Translations under genes and position numbers: made by a program
Source: Chloroflexota bacterium
Lineage (GTDB): Bacteria; Chloroflexota; Ktedonobacteria; Ktedonobacterales; Ktedonobacteraceae
Assembly (NCBI GenBank): GCA_902810755.1
Contig: CADDYT010000195.1
Span: forward strand, 1 to 10,067
Length of the DNA: 10,067 nucleotides
Direction of reading: 5' to 3'
In this document: positions 5,856 through 10,067 of the stretch, in pieces
How positions within the stretch are numbered: position 1 is the first letter of the stretch
Layout of the letters: the number at the start of each line of letters is the position of its first letter
Notes under the pieces: model-generated
What the model saw: the letters and a program-made list of their open reading frames with translations, nothing else
Database searches by the model: none
What the model was told of the DNA's origin: nothing

Positions 5856-5928
5856 GCCCTGTAGCATAACAGAATTCGACGGGTAGAAAACCCTGCAAAT
5901 ATCGTCAGGACGGTAATGGCTAGGGGAT

Positions 5929-8900
5929 ATGGCAAACACCGATGAGCTGCTTCCAGGCACTGTCTTGCAGCATCGCTATCGCATTGTGAAAAAAGCGGGC
6001 GGCGGAGGCATGGGAGTAGTCTACAAAGCAATTGACAGGCGTGTCAGCAACCGCTATGTAGCCATCAAGGAATTGAAGGTGGATGCGAGCGCGAGTGAGG
6101 AGGAGCGGGATAGAAATATCCAGCTCTTTAATCGTGAAGTGGCTATCCTGGGGCGTCTTCAGCATCCGAATATTCCTCGCGTCTACGGGAATTTTCAGGA
6201 AAAAGGGCGCTATTATCTGGTGATGGATTACATAGAAGGTGAGACGCTGGCGCAAAAATTACAGCAGAGGGGCAATGTATCTCTGCCGCTTGCTGATGTC
6301 CTCAGCTACGGCATCCAGCTCTGTGAGGTTCTGGCATATTTGCACAACAGTAACCCCCGCATTATTTTCCGCGACCTCAAGCCTTCGAACGTGATGGTGA
6401 CAGGAGAAGGCAAGCTTTTTCTCATCGACTTCGGCATTGCGCGCTATTTCAAGCCTGAAAAGCTGGAAGATACCTTCAGCTATGGTACAAAGGGCTACAT
6501 CGCCCCGGAAATCTTAGCCGGTGGACAGAGCAACGCGCTCTCTGACCTTTACAGCCTGGGCGTCACGCTGCATCAGTGTCTCACAGGCCGCGTGCCTACC
6601 GATAATACCTCCCCGTTCGACTTCCCGTCTGTCCGTATGTACAACAGGGAGGTTCCCGACGAGCTTGATCGGCTCATTCTTCGCCTGCTGTCGAAAAACC
6701 CGGCGGATCGCCCGCCGGACGCCATCGATGTAGGAGAGCAGCTGTGCGCCATCCGCGATGACTTACTGGTCGCACAGGCCATCCTCCCGGTGACTGTACC
6801 GGTGTCACAACCTCTGCTCCCACCTGACCCCTATACTGCGCCTACTGTACCGGCTACCGTCAATACGCCAACGGTGCGACAGTTCTCCGACGTTTTGCGG
6901 GAATTGCTGGTGCCGCTGCGCGCGTGGGGAGTGATTCTGGGCGGCGCCTATACGGCTCTCCGCCCTCGCATCCCTTCTCTCTTGCTTGCCGCTCTCAATG
7001 CCTTAAAAAGCCTGTTCCTGTGGCTGGTCAGTTTCTTTCTCTGGCTGTTGCGCGCCCTTTTCTCGCCGCAACGCTTCGGCCAGCTTACTGTGCAGGCGCA
7101 GCAGAAAGCGCGAGAGCTGTTCCGCCTGACGCGCTCGCATATCCGCCAGTGGTCTTTTACCTCGTCGGTCTGGACGCGGCAATTTCTCATGTTGCTCGGC
7201 GGTTCATGCGCGCTAATCCTGCTCGCCAGCATCTATCTTATCCAGGCTTTTCACTTCTCTTATTATAGTGTAGACCTGTGTATAACACTGATTCTGGTCC
7301 CTGTCATTTTCGCTCTGGCAAAAATGATGAATCGGCGCGAACCGAGAAATGCGCTCATTGGCGCAGGCACTGCCATCCTCTTTTTCCTGCTGGCTCTCCT
7401 GCTCCTGCCAGAAGCCGGGCAGGTCGCCCGGGCAACCGCGCAGCCGCTCACTTTCAACGGCCTGCTCTGCTGGGCTGCGATGGCGCTTGCCGTCGGCGCT
7501 CTGCTCAGCAACTTTCTCTCATCGCTCTCCACGCCTCACCCCTTCCTCGTGCCTGTGTATCCCCCCCGTGCGACACGACGCTGGCTTGACCGGCTGTCGC
7601 TGGTGACGCTGCTTGCTATCTGTACACTCCTCCAATACGGCACCGGCAACACTGAACAGGTTCCCTTTGTCCCCGGCTACCCGCTGGCAACGCCGTTTGC
7701 CCAGGGGTCTGCACCCGTTCCCCTGACGATCAATACCCTCGTCTGCGCGGGGATGCTCTTGATCGCCCTCATCTTGCTCTTGCCAAAAGCTGCCGTCTAT
7801 CCTGCTGAACGCTGGTTCTTTGCCATTGCTGCTCTGCCCACCTCTTTGCTCCTGCAGTGGGTACAGGGGCCAGCCGAATTGCAACGCTTCTTCTCTTCTA
7901 TCGACCTGAACACAGCAGTGACTTTCAATGGATTGCTCTGTGTGATTCTTGTCATTGCCTTTATCTTTTTCTTGCGCTCGCAGGGTCATCAGCTTGATCT
8001 CTACGGCAACGCCGCCCTGCTCGTTATCGCTATCATCTTTGCCTCGCTGCAAAATTTCATGGGCGGCAGCGTTTCCATACAGGGAATGTCACTTTCCAGT
8101 TCGTTACCGCTTTTCAAGTTGTATCTGTTTATGCCCGCTTTGCTGCTCGTCGTCGCTCTGTTGCTGCTCTTCCATTTCAAAGACGCGCCCGGCATCCTGG
8201 ATCGCCTTGCGCTTTCCACCCTTGCTCTTGTCTGCGCAGTTATCGAGTCCACCATCGGTCGGTGGGAACTGCACAGACTCGGTGCGCTCTCTTCGCATTC
8301 CGGGTTCGCTGCTTTCAATGAAGCCGGTCTGGCCCACCTCTACCAGTTACTTTCTATTCCACTGGTCATTCTGGTCATTCTTGCTATTCTGATCGCTATC
8401 AGCGTGCCGCTACTCGCCGCGCCGGGCCTCGTTTCCAGAGTGCAGCGCGTCCTGCAATGGGTCGACCGGGCCACGATGCTGCTTATTATTGGCCCGACCT
8501 GCCTGCTGCTTTTCTCTTTCCTGATGAAAGAGCAGATACAACCCGCTATGCAGAACCCGCCGTCGCAAACATTCAGCGTGCTGGCTGCGTTGAACATTCT
8601 GGTTCTGCTGACGCTGGCGATTTCGTTTCTGGTGACGCTCGGTCGTTTCTCCAGGCCGCAAAGCGGTGGCGACCGCTTCATGCTAATCGTCTGTATGCTC
8701 GCATTCATCCTGTTGCTACTGGAAAGCAAGGAGGCGCATCACGTGCCAGGGCTGACAACGAATGTGCAGCAGCTTGTGGGTAGCTGGTTCCAACTCTCGG
8801 TGCTAAGCAAGGCGCTGGCCATTGGACTGATTGGCTCATCGCTGATCTCCTTCTACTGGCTCAGTCGTCCCTTCCAGCGCACAGATCGTTTGATTCTGGG

Positions 8901-9048
8901 CATCATCTTCGCCCTTGCTACACTGCTGGCCTGGTTTCAGTTCTCCCATCTCCAGTATGTCCAGATTTTCTTCGCCTTGCTCCTGCTCCTCTCAGGCATC
9001 CTGACTGCGACGCAGATTGAGCGCGTGCGTGTTGGCAGCGGACCATAG
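5929..9048 (+). CDS. Membrane-anchored eukaryotic-type Ser/Thr protein kinase with large polytopic C-terminal domain
   Basis: A 1039-residue Hanks-type kinase. The kinase domain spans about residues 17-275: Gly-rich loop AGGGGMGVVYKA (23-34), VAIK lysine K47, helix-C Glu E70, catalytic loop FRDLKPSN (147-154) with D149 and N154, DFG at 167-169, GTKGYIAPE (186-194). All catalytic residues are present, so it should be active. The usual His of HRD is Phe147, a variant also seen in other bacterial kinases. A Pro-rich linker (about 283-320) joins an amphipathic segment (about 350-378) and then about 18 transmembrane helices (415-1039). These fall into nine two-helix units. There is no PASTA, WD40 or TPR sensor domain, so the membrane part is the presumed sensor or anchor. 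ATG 5929 follows AGGGG (5922-5926) at short spacing; a nearby ATG at 5916 is out of frame. The gene is divergent from the 161-aa gene and followed by an independently promoted SprT-like gene. Confidence 0.95.
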   Translation: MANTDELLPGTVLQHRYRIVKKAGGGGMGVVYKAIDRRVSNRYVAIKELKVDASASEEERDRNIQLFNREVAILGRLQHPNIPRVYGNFQEKGRYYLVMDYIEGETLAQKLQQRGNVSLPLADVLSYGIQLCEVLAYLHNSNPRIIFRDLKPSNVMVTGEGKLFLIDFGIARYFKPEKLEDTFSYGTKGYIAPEILAGGQSNALSDLYSLGVTLHQCLTGRVPTDNTSPFDFPSVRMYNREVPDELDRLILRLLSKNPADRPPDAIDVGEQLCAIRDDLLVAQAILPVTVPVSQPLLPPDPYTAPTVPATVNTPTVRQFSDVLRELLVPLRAWGVILGGAYTALRPRIPSLLLAALNALKSLFLWLVSFFLWLLRALFSPQRFGQLTVQAQQKARELFRLTRSHIRQWSFTSSVWTRQFLMLLGGSCALILLASIYLIQAFHFSYYSVDLCITLILVPVIFALAKMMNRREPRNALIGAGTAILFFLLALLLLPEAGQVARATAQPLTFNGLLCWAAMALAVGALLSNFLSSLSTPHPFLVPVYPPRATRRWLDRLSLVTLLAICTLLQYGTGNTEQVPFVPGYPLATPFAQGSAPVPLTINTLVCAGMLLIALILLLPKAAVYPAERWFFAIAALPTSLLLQWVQGPAELQRFFSSIDLNTAVTFNGLLCVILVIAFIFFLRSQGHQLDLYGNAALLVIAIIFASLQNFMGGSVSIQGMSLSSSLPLFKLYLFMPALLLVVALLLLFHFKDAPGILDRLALSTLALVCAVIESTIGRWELHRLGALSSHSGFAAFNEAGLAHLYQLLSIPLVILVILAILIAISVPLLAAPGLVSRVQRVLQWVDRATMLLIIGPTCLLLFSFLMKEQIQPAMQNPPSQTFSVLAALNILVLLTLAISFLVTLGRFSRPQSGGDRFMLIVCMLAFILLLLESKEAHHVPGLTTNVQQLVGSWFQLSVLSKALAIGLIGSSLISFYWLSRPFQRTDRLILGIIFALATLLAWFQFSHLQYVQIFFALLLLLSGILTATQIERVRVGSGP
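7171..9045 (+). other. Ninefold two-helix hairpin repeat region within the kinase protein
   Basis: Protein-level internal repeats read by eye. Units begin near residues 415, 474, 552, 628, 689, 756, 845, 915 and 986 (54 to 89 residues each), every one consisting of a hydrophobic helix, a polar loop, a second hydrophobic helix and a basic or polar turn. Five units open with Asp-Arg plus a hydrophobic helix: DRLSL (554-558), DRLAL (758-762), DRATM (846-850), DRFML (915-919), DRLIL (986-990). The second helix of three units opens with related words: LTFNGLLC (507-514), LTINTLVC (599-606), VTFNGLLC (664-671). This suggests duplication of an ancestral hairpin. Unit borders are approximate. Confidence 0.6.
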
Positions 9049-9068
9049 CAGCAGAGAGGCATGATCCC

Positions 9069-9097
9069 TTGCAACCTCTGGTCCTGCTTGCTATACT
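9069..9097 (+). promoter_or_regulatory. Extended -10 promoter for the SprT-like gene
   Basis: TTGCAA (9069-9074) is followed after 17 bases by TATACT (9092-9097, 5/6 match), preceded by the extended -10 dinucleotide TG at 9089-9090. The predicted start near 9104 gives a leader of about 68 bases to ATG 9172. This agrees with that start codon and excludes the upstream ATG at 9061, which overlaps the -35 region. Confidence 0.6.
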
Positions 9098-9171
9098 TGG
9101 AACAGGGTTTTTGCCGTCAACAGGCATCGACCGAAAGTTGTTTGTATAGACGAGGAGTTGAAAGAGCGGTC

Positions 9172-9969
9172 ATGGCTGCCGCACGAAAAAAGTCCGCGCA
9201 CACTGCGCCCGCGCCACCGCCGCGACAGGACGAAGCGGTATTGCATTGCGATGAAGCGGTACGGCGCTGGCTGGATCACTACTGGCGTAAACTACGCCTC
9301 CCGCTGCACGAACGCGCCTCGCTCGCGCTGACGCAGGATCGACAGGAATACATGAAGTGGACGGGGAAAAGGCTCCATAGCATGGTGCTGGGTTGCTACT
9401 GCTACCTGCCCGCGCCAGCTCTGCCGCCCGCACCCGCAGCGCCGGGCAGGTCAACCAGCAGCACAAAAACGGTCAAAGCTCGCGAGCCGCTTGCCCGTAG
9501 AAACGCTCGGGCAGCCGGAACCGCGCCGGAGCAGTGCCTGCCGGGCTTCGAGGACACGCATAACGCCTGCCCCTTGCAGCCGGGCCATCGCCACCTGATC
9601 TTCATCGAGCCGGACATGCAGCCACAGTCGATAGAGGTCACAGTGGCGCACGAACTGATTCACCTGGCGGATCGCGTCAACGGCACGCCGCGCCGCCATC
9701 GCCATCACGGCTACGACGCGATCGCCGCCGACGAGGCCGCCGTTACCGGCTACGGGCTGGAAGAACTGCGGCGCCTGCTGCACGAAGAGAGCGCGCGCCG
9801 CGAGCGCCAGCGCCGCGAACGTCGCCCTATCCGCTACCTCTACCAGTGTCCCAACTGTGGCAGGGAGTACCCGCGCGCCCGCCGCTACTCCCACGCCGTC
9901 TCCTGCAGCCACTGCGACAAAAGCTACAACCCCCGCTTCCGGCTGCAATTGAAAACAGAGGAGAGTTAG
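9172..9969 (+). CDS. SprT-like zinc metalloprotein with C-terminal zinc ribbon
   Basis: A 265-residue protein with the SprT-like arrangement: a helical N-terminal part (about 20-80), the zinc-metallopeptidase helix HELIH (160-164, H160, E161, H164), a following RHRHHGYDAI (175-184) able to supply the third ligand (most likely H179, by analogy to the GH turn of SprT), a charged helix (195-222), and a zinc ribbon with C226-P-N-C229 and C245-S-H-C248. The eukaryotic relative Spartan cleaves DNA-protein crosslinks; bacterial SprT proteins are poorly characterised, so a proteolytic role in DNA repair is possible but not shown. An Ala/Pro/Arg-rich, low-complexity insertion of about 50 residues (80-130) splits the domain between the strands ending GCYCYLP and HLIFIEP. 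ATG 9172 is chosen because an AAGAG site lies about six bases upstream and the promoter is at 9069-9097; 37 more in-frame codons upstream would lie over the promoter. It lies 123 bases after the kinase. Confidence 0.87.
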   Translation: MAAARKKSAHTAPAPPPRQDEAVLHCDEAVRRWLDHYWRKLRLPLHERASLALTQDRQEYMKWTGKRLHSMVLGCYCYLPAPALPPAPAAPGRSTSSTKTVKAREPLARRNARAAGTAPEQCLPGFEDTHNACPLQPGHRHLIFIEPDMQPQSIEVTVAHELIHLADRVNGTPRRHRHHGYDAIAADEAAVTGYGLEELRRLLHEESARRERQRRERRPIRYLYQCPNCGREYPRARRYSHAVSCSHCDKSYNPRFRLQLKTEES

Positions 9970-9979
9970 CACCCGGCCC

Positions 9980-10067
9980 CAGGCCACCGGTAGCCGCAGC
10001 CCAGCCGCAGCCACAGGCCAGCGGTAGCCACAGCCCAGCCGCAGCCACAGGCCAGCGGTAGCCACAG
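9980..10067. repeat. 34-bp tandem repeat (minisatellite), truncated by the window edge
   Basis: Three consecutive copies of a 34-bp unit start at 9980, 10014 and 10048; the third is cut at 20 bases by the end of the window. Copy 1 differs from copy 2 at two positions (C for G, G for A), and the visible part of copy 3 is identical to copy 2. The unit is made of CAG/GCC-rich words (such as CAGGCCAGCGGTAGCCACAG). The period is not a multiple of three, so a repeated peptide is not expected; open frames here are by-products. It starts 11 bases after the SprT-like stop codon. Confidence 0.9.

Noticed and set aside
9451..10065. Open frame of 204 codons on the minus strand at the right edge
   Set aside because: Antisense to the SprT-like gene, and its N-terminus is just the translation of the 34-bp tandem repeat; no ribosome site is visible.
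9980..10067. CRISPR array at the window end
   Set aside because: The 34-bp units are directly abutting with no unique spacers, so this is a simple tandem repeat.

Overview
This 10 kb window looks like a chromosomal segment from a free-living, Gram-positive-like bacterium. The best guess is Chloroflexota, class Ktedonobacteria. That guess is an inference from protein style (a kinase with an FRD catalytic loop and a very large membrane domain, an R2lox enzyme, moderately high GC, strong AGGAGG-type ribosome sites). No marker gene proves it, and there are no rRNA, tRNA, phage, transposase or CRISPR features.

Layout, left to right. A small VOC-fold protein (+, 110-463) converges on a long run of minus-strand genes. 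The gap between them holds a long imperfect inverted repeat with a competing inner hairpin (485-564). The minus-strand run, read in its own direction from right to left, is: an unrecognised 161-aa protein (5201-5686); a MaoC-like hydratase (4644-5090); an acyl-CoA synthetase (3028-4647); an R2-like ligand-binding oxidase (2097-3038); a GC-rich repeat-filled spacer (about 1961-2090); a stand-alone Lrp/AsnC RAM-domain protein (1642-1920); an orphan single-domain response regulator (1100-1498); and a four-helix small membrane protein (616-993). On the plus strand follow a 1039-aa Ser/Thr kinase with about 18 transmembrane helices (5929-9048) and a SprT-like zinc metalloprotein (9172-9969). The window ends inside a 34-bp tandem repeat (from 9980).

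The most coherent functional unit is the hydratase-ligase-R2lox cluster. The genes overlap by 4 and 11 bases, so they are almost certainly co-translated. R2lox proteins are known to bind fatty-acid-like ligands but their physiological substrate is unknown. Here the oxidase is physically tied to an enzyme that activates carboxylic acids to CoA thioesters and to a hotdog-fold hydratase, which suggests a small fatty-acyl modification pathway.

The second item of interest is the kinase. Its C-terminal 625 residues can be divided by eye into nine units of one two-helix hairpin, several opening with the same Asp-Arg signature. This looks like a membrane domain built by internal duplication. The kinase and the unknown 161-aa gene diverge from a 242-bp region with recognisable sigma70-type promoters on both strands, including a TTGACA/17-bp/TAAGAT promoter overlapped by a perfect GTCAA-G-TTGAC dyad.
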